A stretch of DNA of 38,964 nt from Desulfobacterales bacterium (GTDB lineage Bacteria > Desulfobacterota > Desulfobulbia > Desulfobulbales > JAGXFP01), in assembly GCA_024637225.1 (NCBI GenBank), contig JAGXFP010000073.1, forward strand, positions 1 to 38,964, given 5' to 3'. Positions within the stretch are counted from its first letter, which is position 1. Every line of letters begins with the position of its first letter. The notes beneath the pieces were generated by a model, which saw only the letters and a list, made by a program, of their open reading frames with translations, searched no databases and had not been told where the DNA came from. This document shows, in pieces, positions 24,248 to 31,665 of this stretch. Both the position numbers and the translations under genes were made by a program.

Positions 24248-25069
24248 CTATTTCCGGAAATAATAGCGAAACGGGCTGGCCTCGATCCCGGTAGCGCGGA
24301 TCTTTTTCAAAGTCCAACCCTTTGCCGCGCCGGCCCGGGCCAAAGCCGCGACCAGGCTTGGGACCACTAATCTTTCGGTCGAGAAGTGGCCGGCATCGAC
24401 AATACAGAAACCGGCATCCTCGGCCCACTTCGCGGTACTGTGTTTCACTTCGCCGGTGACAAAAACCTGCGCCCCCGCCGCCATGGCTGCTGCCGCAAGC
24501 TCCGAACCGCTACCGCCGCAGACCGCCACCCTGGAAAGGGTTTTCGGAGGTGTTCCGGCCACCCTGACCGCCTCCAGACCAAGTACCCCGGACAGCATCT
24601 CGATAAATTCCGCGAAGGCGAGGGGGGCGGGCAACTTCCCGACCCGCCCGAATCCGATTTCCCCTTCCGGTTCGCCGGCCAGAACCCGACAGTCGCGGAG
24701 TTTGAATCCGGCGGCCAGGGCGTCATTAACACCGCCGGAAACCTTATCGAGATTGGTATGGCAGCTGACCACCGCTATCCCCTCGGTCAGGGCCCGGGCC
24801 AGCAGACGGCCGGTCACCTGATCGGTCCTGACCGCCGGCAAAGGCTTGAAGATAAGGGGGTGATGGGTCAGCACCACGTTGCAGCCATGTTTTTGCGCCT
24901 CGGTGAAAATCTCGTCGCTTGCATCGAGAGCGACCAGCACCCCGCTGATCTCCAGGTGGGGATCGCCGACCATCAGGCCGACGTTATCCCACGACTCAGC
25001 CAGGCCCGGGGCGGCGATTTCGGCGAGAACCGCCAGCAAATCCTTTAAGAAAATTGGTTCAGTACCCAT
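24248..25069 (-). CDS. Nif3-like dinuclear metal-centre protein
   Basis: 273 residues, the short form of the Nif3/YbgI family. AESWDNVGLMVGDP (about 19-32), THHPLIFKPL (near 67-76), VSCHTNLD (near 97-104) and the C-terminal GHFSTERLVVP (HxxxE) supply the His, Asp and Glu ligands of the dimetal site in this ring-forming family. The biochemical role is unclear despite the old label GTP cyclohydrolase type 2. The start follows an intrinsic terminator by only about 12 bases, suggesting that expression depends on read-through or on attenuation. Downstream on the same strand are the zinc-ribbon gene, rnpB and ispDF. Confidence 0.93.
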   Translation of the reverse strand: MGTEPIFLKDLLAVLAEIAAPGLAESWDNVGLMVGDPHLEISGVLVALDASDEIFTEAQKHGCNVVLTHHPLIFKPLPAVRTDQVTGRLLARALTEGIAVVSCHTNLDKVSGGVNDALAAGFKLRDCRVLAGEPEGEIGFGRVGKLPAPLAFAEFIEMLSGVLGLEAVRVAGTPPKTLSRVAVCGGSGSELAAAAMAAGAQVFVTGEVKHSTAKWAEDAGFCIVDAGHFSTERLVVPSLVAALARAGAAKGWTLKKIRATGIEASPFRYYFRK

Positions 25070-25078
25070 TCAAAATCC

Positions 25079-25117
25079 CGAAAAAAAAAGGTGCAACGCC
25101 TCGGCGGTTGCACCTTT
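25079..25117 (-). terminator. Intrinsic terminator just before nif3
   Basis: Minus strand GGTGCAAC, CGCCGAGGC, GTTGCACC followed by nine T. The stem is perfect over at least 8 bp. It ends about ten bases before the nif3 ATG, so transcripts coming from the right must pass it to reach nif3. Confidence 0.9.
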
Positions 25118-25224
25118 CATGGTCCGGCAGGGTTTTCACCCTGAAATCCCGGAACCAGGATCTTCTTATTAATTCCGACTAAAAGAGGGCCGGTTTTACC
25201 CTGACCGTATCTCCCCAGCCTCAT
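25117..25224 (-). CDS. Possible 35-codon leader ORF upstream of nif3
   Basis: ATG at 25224 has an excellent Shine-Dalgarno (GAGGAG, six bases away) and encodes 35 residues starting MRLGRYGQGKTGPLLVG and ending NPAGP, with the stop at the base of the terminator stem. Inside the frame CAGGGT-GAAA-ACCCTG (about 25127-25142) forms a hairpin, extended by GGTTCCGG/CCGGACC. It could be a leader peptide of an attenuator, a tiny protein, or the remnant of a longer gene. I do not recognise the peptide. Confidence 0.35.
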   Translation of the reverse strand: MRLGRYGQGKTGPLLVGINKKILVPGFQGENPAGP

Positions 25225-25404
25225 ATCTTTCTCCTCGTCGATGGGAATTTCAACCAGCCGGACAATGCCCAACCTCCAGTATATTAATATGCTCGCAAAA
25301 AGCATCGGGATAACATCAACTTCCAAACTGCTGAATTCTCAAAAAAAATTAAAGCTGAGTTGCGCAGCTTGCCTGTTCGTATAAAACTTATGCCCTGTGT
25401 GCCC

Positions 25405-25541
25405 AAAAATGGGATGGCTAAGCTAAAATCGTCAGATCCAAGGCGCGCAAATTTCGAGGAATGAAGCGTACTTCAGTACGCTGCAATGACGAGACAATTT
25501 GCAGCAACGCAGGAACTGGCGACTTTTTGCGACGCCATCAA
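25405..25541. repeat. Repeat family A, long form, copy 3
   Basis: A 137-base unit with the same order of landmarks as 12236-12372: ATGGGATGGCTAAGC, ATCCAAGGCGCGCAAATTTC, TACTTCAGTACGCTGCAATG, GACAATTTGCAGCAACGC and GACTTTTTGCGACGCCATCA. TTCAGTACG/CGTACTTCAG-type motifs form an inner palindrome. It abuts the 3' end of the CAT tRNA. Confidence 0.85.
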
Positions 25542-25543
25542 AC

Positions 25544-25620
25544 TGGTGGGCCTACCTGGACTCGAACCAGGGACCGACCGGTTATGAGCCGGTGGCTCTA
25601 GCCAACTGAGCTATAGGCCC
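25544..25620 (-). tRNA. tRNA with CAT anticodon, probably tRNA-Ile2
   Basis: A 77-base minus-strand cloverleaf with GGGCCTA/TAGGCCC acceptor, discriminator A and encoded CCA. The anticodon stem ACCGG/CCGGT encloses CTCATAA, so the anticodon is CAT. Acceptor bases C4 and C5 and the loop resemble tRNA-Ile2, whose C34 TilS changes to lysidine to read AUA. Elongator tRNA-Met is the alternative. Confidence 0.93.
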
Positions 25621-25642
25621 ATACGCACAAATGAAACAGGAT

Positions 25643-25670
25643 ACTATAATCGCCATGGGGATATTGTCAA
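25643..25670 (-). promoter_or_regulatory. Strong sigma-70 promoter for the CAT tRNA
   Basis: Minus strand TTGACA, 16-base spacer, TATAGT. The -35 box is perfect. Transcription would begin about 15 bases before the tRNA. Confidence 0.8.
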
Positions 25671-25807
25671 CTGAAATTTGTTCCGGAAAAATCGGCGGCC
25701 CTCCGATCCCCTCGCCGCCTTGTCAAAAACCGTCACCCACCGCCGCCGCTTGATCCTCGGAAAAACCTCCCAACCGTTTTCAACCGCCCGACTCGGACAA
25801 CTTTTAC

Positions 25808-25836
25808 TTGCCCGAACAGCCGAGCTTTCTTATACT
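25808..25836 (+). promoter_or_regulatory. Sigma-70 promoter for gap
   Basis: TTGCCC, 17-base spacer, TATACT. The start point would lie about 75 bases before the gap start codon. Confidence 0.65.
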
Positions 25837-25916
25837 CTTCCAGAAAAGGCCCTGCTCTTTTCAGGTCATGGGCCGGGCTGGATAAACCGAAAATGAAGCA
25901 AGGAGATATATTTAAA

Positions 25917-27128
25917 ATGAAACTAGGAATCAACGGACTGGGCCGGATCGGCAAACTTTCCCTTTGGCATCATGTCGGCCGCCGCCATTTTTCTGAAATA
26001 GTTGCCAACGTCGGGCGCGAGATCGGCACCGGCCTCCACGACCTGGCCGCCGCGATCGACCGAGACAGCACTTACGGCCGGCTCAGCGGCTACCTTTACG
26101 GCGGCTGCCAGAACCGCCGGGTCATTGAGGAACTGGATGACCGGGCAGGCACCATGCGGATCAACGGCGTACCCGTCAAGATTCTCCGCGAAGCCCGCAA
26201 CCCGAAGGATATTGCCTGGAAAGACAACGATGTCAGGCTGGTTGTCGACACCACCGGAGTTTTCAACGATCCGACCGCCGATCCGGACGGCCCGCGCGGC
26301 GCCCTGCGCGGCCATCTTCAGGCCGGTGCCGAAAAAGCAATCCTCTCCGCCCCCTTCAAGATCAAGGAGAAGGGCATGACGATGCCCGAAGACGCGATCA
26401 CCACGGTGATGGGCATCAACGGCGACGACTACATCCCGAGCAAACACAGCCTGATCTCCGCGGCCTCCTGCACCACCACCTGCCTCTCATACATGATCAA
26501 GCCGCTCTTGGACCACATCGGCGCCGACAATCTGCTTTCCGCCTCGATGGTCACCGTCCACGCCGCCACCGGCAGCCAGCAGGTCCTCGACCGCCTGCCC
26601 GACAGCGGCGCCAAGGACCTGCGCAAAAACAGATCCATTTTGAACAACATCATCCTGACCACCACCGGTGCCGCCCAGGCCCTGCCCCTGGTTATTCCCG
26701 AGATGCAGAGTATCGGCTTTATCGCCGAATCGGTGCGAATCCCGACCAACACCGGCTCGATTATCGTCCTGGTTTTAAATATTCAGGACGAGATTAACGA
26801 CCCTTTCAAGCGGGACAAGATCAATGCGATCTACAAAGAGTTCGCCGAAACTTCTTCTTACCTGCTCTACTCCGAGGCGCACAACGTCTCTTCGGACATC
26901 ATCGGCATGCCTTTTGCCGCTGCAATCATCGAAGGCACCGAGACCCATACCCGCACCGCCAACATCAAGGTAAACCTGGCCAGGGTGTGCGCCGGCGAGG
27001 GCCAGCCCGAGAGAATCGATGTGCCGGTGACCCAGGCGGTCATCTATGCCTGGTACGACAACGAGTTCGGCAGCTACACCAACATGCTGGCCGAACGCAC
27101 CATCAGCATCGCCGAACAGATGGTGTAA
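25917..27128 (+). CDS. gap: Glyceraldehyde-3-phosphate dehydrogenase, long variant
   Basis: 403 residues against about 335 for classical GAPDH. The N-terminus KLGINGLGRIG is the dinucleotide fold, and the catalytic Cys is 185 in SAASCTTTCL, where the classical enzyme has SNASCTTNCL. HAATGSQQVLD and the C-terminal WYDNEFGSYTNML are family blocks. Extra length lies mainly in residues 30-100. Position 33, where NAD-dependent enzymes usually carry an Asp, reads ANVG, so cofactor preference is uncertain. It oxidises or forms glyceraldehyde 3-phosphate. The start follows AAGGAG by 11 bases. The ATG at 25893 contains part of that site and is less likely. A terminator follows the gene. Confidence 0.93.
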   Translation: MKLGINGLGRIGKLSLWHHVGRRHFSEIVANVGREIGTGLHDLAAAIDRDSTYGRLSGYLYGGCQNRRVIEELDDRAGTMRINGVPVKILREARNPKDIAWKDNDVRLVVDTTGVFNDPTADPDGPRGALRGHLQAGAEKAILSAPFKIKEKGMTMPEDAITTVMGINGDDYIPSKHSLISAASCTTTCLSYMIKPLLDHIGADNLLSASMVTVHAATGSQQVLDRLPDSGAKDLRKNRSILNNIILTTTGAAQALPLVIPEMQSIGFIAESVRIPTNTGSIIVLVLNIQDEINDPFKRDKINAIYKEFAETSSYLLYSEAHNVSSDIIGMPFAAAIIEGTETHTRTANIKVNLARVCAGEGQPERIDVPVTQAVIYAWYDNEFGSYTNMLAERTISIAEQMV

Positions 27129-27160
27129 TAACTACGCGGGCCCCACAATTTCCCCTTTGC

Positions 27161-27211
27161 AAAAAGCCTTCTCACCCGGGTTTTCAGGCCCGCTGGCCGG
27201 GAAGGCTTTTT
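27161..27211 (+). terminator. Terminator after gap (bidirectional form)
   Basis: AAAAAGCCTTCTCACCCGG pairs with CCGGGAAGGCTTTTT around a GC-rich loop, with T's after and A's before. Confidence 0.85.
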
Positions 27212-27260
27212 CAGGGGGAAGAGGCTCGATTACCCCCCCGCCGACACTTCAGGGAATAAT

Positions 27261-27289
27261 TTGCTTTTCTAGTGACAGGGCTCTACAAT
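27261..27289 (+). promoter_or_regulatory. Candidate promoter for pgk
   Basis: TTGCTT, 17-base spacer, TACAAT. It lies between the gap terminator and the pgk start and would give a leader of about 110 bases. Confidence 0.5.
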
Positions 27290-27403
27290 AATTTCTATGA
27301 TTAGCCGTGGGTATTATTCCATGCATACCGGTCCACCGTGTCCGGCAAAAGATGGATTCACGGCGCCCCGCTAAACTGTTAAAATATCACCGGAGAACGA
27401 TCC

Positions 27404-28600
27404 TTGCAGAATATCAAAGACCTCGATATCAAGGGCAAAAAGCTGCTGATCCGCGTCGACTTCAACGTCCCCCTGGACGAGCAGGGGAACATCACCGAAG
27501 ATACCCGGATCCGGGGAGTGCTGCCCACCATCAACCATGCCCTCGATGAAGACGCCAGGATCATCATCATCTCCCACATGGGCCGCCCCAAGGGCCAACG
27601 GGTGGATAAGTTCAGCATGGCTCCGGCCGCCAAACGCTTGTCGCGGCTGATCTCCAAGGAGGTGAAGCTGGCGCCGGACTGCATCGGCGACGAAGTGAAG
27701 GCGATGATCGACGCCATGCAGCCGGGCGAGGTCATCATGCTGGAGAATCTCCGCTTTCATGAGGAAGAACAGCGGAACGACCCGGAATTTTCCCGAAAAC
27801 TGGCCGAGCTCGGCGAGATCTACATCAATGACGCCTTTGCCGTCGCCCATCGGGCCCACGCCTCGGTGGTGGGCGTTCCCGCCCTGATGAAACAGGCGGC
27901 GGCCGGCTTTCTCCTCCAGAAAGAGATGGATTACTTCAACCGCTCGATCCGCCAGCCAATGCGGCCCCTGGTGGCCATCATCGGCGGGGCCAAGGTATCG
28001 AGCAAACTGGGGGCTCTGCGCAATCTCCTCGACCGGGTCGACAAAATGATTATCGGCGGAGCCATGGCCAATACTTTTCTAAAGAGCCAGGGCTACGGGG
28101 TCGGCAAGTCGAGAGTGGAAGATGACCTGCTCGATACCGCCAGGGAACTGGTCGACAAGGCGGCCGCCAAGGGTGTCAAACTCTATCTGCCGGTCGATTG
28201 CATAATTGCCGACAAATTCGAGACCCGGGCCGAAACCAAACAAACCACCATTCAGGAAGTTCCCGAGGAATGGATGATCCTCGATATCGGCCCCGCCACC
28301 ACGATCTTGTTCTCCGAGGCCCTGGAAAATGCCAAAACCATTATCTGGAACGGGCCGATGGGCGCCTTTGAAATGGACCCCTTTTCCCGGGGAACCATGG
28401 CCATGGTCCAGCGGGTCGCCGCCTCCCATGCCCTGACCATTATAGGTGGCGGAGATACCGATGTAGCGGTGCACCGGGCCGGCGAGTCCAACAACATCTC
28501 ATATATCTCCACCGGCGGCGGTGCCTTTCTGATGCTCCTGGAGGGCAAGGAACTGCCCGGCGTTACCGCCCTGACCGGACACCACCACCTGAATGCGTGA
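27404..28600 (+). CDS. pgk: Phosphoglycerate kinase
   Basis: 398 residues, the normal length. RVDFNVPLD (18-26), [15 protein letters not shown] and [11 protein letters not shown] mark the substrate-binding N-domain. The C-domain has the nucleotide segment GGGDTDVAV and [18 protein letters not shown], in which the usual ASLELL is AFLMLL. It makes ATP from 1,3-bisphosphoglycerate. The start is TTG at 27404 with GGAGA seven bases upstream, giving [12 protein letters not shown], and no better start exists nearby. Confidence 0.97.
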   Translation: MQNIKDLDIKGKKLLIRVDFNVPLDEQGNITEDTRIRGVLPTINHALDEDARIIIISHMGRPKGQRVDKFSMAPAAKRLSRLISKEVKLAPDCIGDEVKAMIDAMQPGEVIMLENLRFHEEEQRNDPEFSRKLAELGEIYINDAFAVAHRAHASVVGVPALMKQAAAGFLLQKEMDYFNRSIRQPMRPLVAIIGGAKVSSKLGALRNLLDRVDKMIIGGAMANTFLKSQGYGVGKSRVEDDLLDTARELVDKAAAKGVKLYLPVDCIIADKFETRAETKQTTIQEVPEEWMILDIGPATTILFSEALENAKTIIWNGPMGAFEMDPFSRGTMAMVQRVAASHALTIIGGGDTDVAVHRAGESNNISYISTGGGAFLMLLEGKELPGVTALTGHHHLNA

Positions 28601-28818
28601 GCGTTCGAGAACGGTGCAGGGGAACGATGTTGATAATAATGATGGTATATAAACGAGTTGCCAACGCCGCAGATGCGCCGTTATCGGGTGCCCGCAGGGC
28701 GGCGGGTGAATTCCAGCCACCACGGGTCACTGTCTACATTTGACGTAGAACAATCATATATCGTGAATCAATGCACTAAGCCGTCACAGATTCAGGAACC
28801 AGTAAAAGGAGAGAACTC

Positions 28819-29577
28819 ATGCCCCGCACCCCCCTGATCGCCGGCAACTGGAAGATGAACACCACTCTAGCCGAAGCGGAGCAGCTCGCCACGGCAACGG
28901 TTCGCGCCGCCGCCGACCTCCTCGACCGGGAGGTGATGATCGCCCCGCCCTTCACCGCTCTTGCCCAGGTAGCCGACACCCTGCACGACTCCACGGTAAT
29001 CCTTGCCGCCCAGAACATCTGCTGGGCCGAGAAAGGCGCCTTCACCGGCGAGATATCCCCTCCGATGCTCAAGGAGCTGGGCGGCACCATGGCGATCGTC
29101 GGTCATTCCGAACGGCGCCATGTATTCGGAGAGAGCGACGCCTTGATCAACCGGAGGGTCGCCGGGGCCATGGAAAACCAGCTGGTGCCGATCTTATGTG
29201 TCGGCGAAACCCTTGAGGAACGCGAGTCGCAGCGGACCACCGCCGTGCTTGAACAGCAGATCCGGGCATGCCTGGCCGAAATAACCGTTACCGATCCGGC
29301 CGGTCTGGTCCTGGCCTATGAACCGGTCTGGGCTATCGGCACCGGCAAAACCGCCACGCCGGAGCAGGCCCAGGAGATTCACGCCTTCATCAGAAAGCTG
29401 CTCACCGCCATGTTTGAAAAAGATATTGCTAGCCAAATAAGAATATTGTATGGTGGCTCGGTCGTTCCTGACAATGTCGATGCCCTGATGGGTCAGGAGG
29501 ATGTGGACGGCGCCCTGGTCGGCGGCGCGGCCCTGCAAGCCGATTCGTTCGAGCGGATTATCCACTTTAACAGCTGA
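28819..29577 (+). CDS. tpiA: Triosephosphate isomerase
   Basis: 252 residues. NWKMN (11-15) holds the catalytic Lys, GHSERRHVFGE the His, and AYEPVWAIGTGKTATPEQ the catalytic Glu and mobile loop 6. YGGSVVPDN and GALVGGAAL form the phosphate site. It interconverts dihydroxyacetone phosphate and glyceraldehyde 3-phosphate. AAAAGGAGAG directly precedes the ATG. It follows pgk by 218 bases and precedes secG. Confidence 0.98.
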   Translation: MPRTPLIAGNWKMNTTLAEAEQLATATVRAAADLLDREVMIAPPFTALAQVADTLHDSTVILAAQNICWAEKGAFTGEISPPMLKELGGTMAIVGHSERRHVFGESDALINRRVAGAMENQLVPILCVGETLEERESQRTTAVLEQQIRACLAEITVTDPAGLVLAYEPVWAIGTGKTATPEQAQEIHAFIRKLLTAMFEKDIASQIRILYGGSVVPDNVDALMGQEDVDGALVGGAALQADSFERIIHFNS

Positions 29578-29625
29578 CCGTCGTTATTTATCTCCACACG
29601 CTATAATCGGGGCAAACGGGAAAAC

Positions 29626-30018
29626 ATGGTTACTATTATCACTTTTGTTCACATACTGATCTGCTTCCTGCTGGTCATTATCGTCCTTCTCCAGCACGGC
29701 AAGGGCGCCAACGTCGGCGCCACCTTCGGAGGCGCCGGCAATACGGTGTTCGGCACCGAAGGTCCGGTGCCCATGCTCAACAAGGTCACCACCGGGATCG
29801 CGATTCTTTTCATGATCACCTCCATCACCCTGGCCTATTTCTCGGCCAACAGCAGGACCGGTTCGGTGATGGATACCAGCACCCCGCCTCCGGTCGAATC
29901 CACGATGCCGGAAGAGGTACCGATGGAGACCGGGCCGGTGAAAGTACCGCTGCCTTCCGAACAGACCGACGGAAGCGAAGAACAGGCCCCGCCCGAATTT
30001 CCGGGCGAGGAACAGTAA
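29626..30018 (+). CDS. secG: Preprotein translocase subunit SecG
   Basis: 130 residues. Two hydrophobic helices (about 3-22 and 50-72) flank the conserved loop GKGANVGATFGGAGNTVFGTEG. The C-terminal 50 residues form a Pro/Glu-rich acidic tail longer than in E. coli SecG. It assists SecYE in protein export. It lies 48 bases after tpiA and ahead of tRNA-Leu, a common order in bacteria. Confidence 0.94.
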   Translation: MVTIITFVHILICFLLVIIVLLQHGKGANVGATFGGAGNTVFGTEGPVPMLNKVTTGIAILFMITSITLAYFSANSRTGSVMDTSTPPPVESTMPEEVPMETGPVKVPLPSEQTDGSEEQAPPEFPGEEQ

Positions 30019-30046
30019 AGTTTATGATTACAGGATTTTACCTCAG

Positions 30047-30135
<89 letters not shown>

Positions 30136-30146
30136 TTTTGTAGTCC

Positions 30147-30208
30147 GTCCTCATCCGAGGACATCCATAAACCCCTTGAGCCGCAAGGCTTTCGGGGTTT
30201 TCCTTTTC
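30147..30208 (+). terminator. Hairpins and terminator after tRNA-Leu
   Basis: GTCCTC-ATCC-GAGGAC (30147-30162) is a first small hairpin. AAACCCCTTGAGCC-GCAA-GGCTTTCGGGGTTT (30168-30200) is the terminator stem, followed by TCCTTTT. Confidence 0.8.
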
Positions 30209-30408
30209 TAGTTTGAAGCCGTACCCTCATCTTCCAGAGCAGCCAGAATCTCGGATTGAAACTTCTCATCGCAAGATAGCTTCCGGGCAATCACCTGGCA
30301 TACTGCCGTGGCCAGACTATCCATATCCTGGGCAGCCATCTCAACCGAGATCTCGCCATCGTCATTGGCTTCCAGTATGAGTGCGGCTTGGTTGGGCTTT
30401 AGTTCCAT
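30208..30408 (-). CDS. Small acidic protein, unknown function (66 aa)
   Basis: 66 residues, strongly acidic, without membrane segments or cysteine clusters apart from two isolated Cys. The pattern MELKPNQAALILEANDDGEI followed by a helical region rich in A, V and E looks like a real small protein, and AAAGG seven bases before the ATG supports translation. I have a weak impression of similar proteins in related genomes but cannot name a family. It converges on tRNA-Leu and shares the hairpin region with it. Confidence 0.6.
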   Translation of the reverse strand: MELKPNQAALILEANDDGEISVEMAAQDMDSLATAVCQVIARKLSCDEKFQSEILAALEDEGTASN

Positions 30409-30491
30409 GGGGTAACCTTTAAAGAGATATGCTGCCTTGATTCGTTCAACTGTCCCGGTGGATGATTAATGTGGCAATCATCCACCGGACT

Positions 30492-31298
30492 CTACTCTTC
30501 TTCACTGGATATACTGAAGCCCGGATAAAGCGTCTCAACACATTCAGGGCAAATGCCGTGGCTAAATTCCGCCTCGGAATGGTCCGTGATGTAATCCTCG
30601 ATCTGAGTCCAGTATCCCTTGTCATCCCTGACTTGCTTGCAGGAGGCACAAATAGGGAGAAAGCCGCTTAACAATTTGACTTTCTCAAGAGAAGCCTGCA
30701 ACTTATTAACCAATTCCGTTTTTTCATTCTCAAGATTTTTACTGACCGTTATATCCTGAAAAGTTTCAATGATGCCGGTTAACCTGCCCTTGTAATCCCG
30801 GAAAGCCCTGGCCCTGACTATAAAGTGGCGAATCCGTCCATCATAAGCCTTAACGGACTCACTGACATATTCTTCCTCTTCCCGCAGAATATGATTCATG
30901 GCACATCTTTCCGTGTGACAATCCTCTCCCGGTCGATGTTCAAAACACTTGTTTTTGCCCCCTGCCAGCTCCCCCCAGATTCTCCAATAGGAATTATTGG
31001 CTATGACAATCTCATGATCCGTATTGGTCACGCAGACCGGAAGAATATTGTCTAAGATGTTCTGCAGCTGAGCTTCCTTTTCCTTGACCGCCTTGTTCCT
31101 GCTAACTACCAGGAACAACAAACAGCCCGAAATTATTATCAATAATCTTGTGTATAGCTCGTGCATCGAAAGATTAAGCCACAGCGCATCAGCAAGAGAA
31201 TCCTCTGCGAAAACAAAGAAATGGACAGCACTCTCAAGGAGCCACACCACTGCACTGATCAGCAAGAGGTACAGAGTGTATCTAATCTTGTAGTTCAT
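30492..31298 (-). CDS. Membrane PAS sensor with cysteine-rich C-terminal module
   Basis: 268 residues. Two N-terminal membrane helices (about 7-30 and 45-68) are followed by a PAS domain (about 78-195, with VCVTNTDHEIVIANNSY and the GIIETFQDIT end) and a short coiled coil. The tail, from about 218, reads LPICASCKQVRDDKGYW, then IEDYITDHSEAEFSHGICPEC. This CxxCK ... SHGxCPxC module ends many deltaproteobacterial PAS and receiver proteins and may bind zinc or another metal. No kinase, GGDEF or HTH domain is present. The start has AAGG six bases upstream. It is divergent from the octaheme cytochrome gene, so it could sense a related signal. Confidence 0.8.
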   Translation of the reverse strand: MNYKIRYTLYLLLISAVVWLLESAVHFFVFAEDSLADALWLNLSMHELYTRLLIIISGCLLFLVVSRNKAVKEKEAQLQNILDNILPVCVTNTDHEIVIANNSYWRIWGELAGGKNKCFEHRPGEDCHTERCAMNHILREEEEYVSESVKAYDGRIRHFIVRARAFRDYKGRLTGIIETFQDITVSKNLENEKTELVNKLQASLEKVKLLSGFLPICASCKQVRDDKGYWTQIEDYITDHSEAEFSHGICPECVETLYPGFSISSEEE

Positions 31299-31415
31299 AA
31301 GGCGCCTTGCATTTGAAGAGATAGTTTAACTTTCCAACGGGAGCAGGTATTCCCGGCTTGGTACACGAGTCTCTGCCAGCGGATTTTCATCCCCTTCTCC
31401 TCTCTCGTTCTTAAA

Positions 31416-31434
31416 GTCAACATACTATGTTGAC
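31416..31434. promoter_or_regulatory. Perfect 19-bp palindrome between sensor and cytochrome genes
   Basis: GTCAACATACTATGTTGAC is perfectly symmetric around its central C, with AA/TT beyond partly extending the symmetry. It lies in the 367-base divergent gap, 118 bases after the PAS gene start and about 230 before the cytochrome start. It has the size of a dimeric regulator operator. Confidence 0.65.
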
Positions 31435-31665
31435 CTTGCAAATGGTATCCGTAACCAGACTCATCCACGATTCAATTTTACCATCATCCTTGAAAACAGG
31501 ATACCGACAATCCGCTCATGCCCCTAAGATGAAAACGGTTTAAAATCCCCTTTCCTTTTAAACTATAGAGATGATAGGCTAAATATTATTGATTTAATGA
31601 CTTAACAAGCCGGATGATTGGAAGGCGCGGTTAATCTCAACCCCAAAGCGGAAAGGAGAAGGGAG

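Noticed and set aside
25678..25896. 72-codon open frame on the plus strand before gap
   Set aside because: It covers the gap promoter, lacks a ribosome site and shows no family resemblance.
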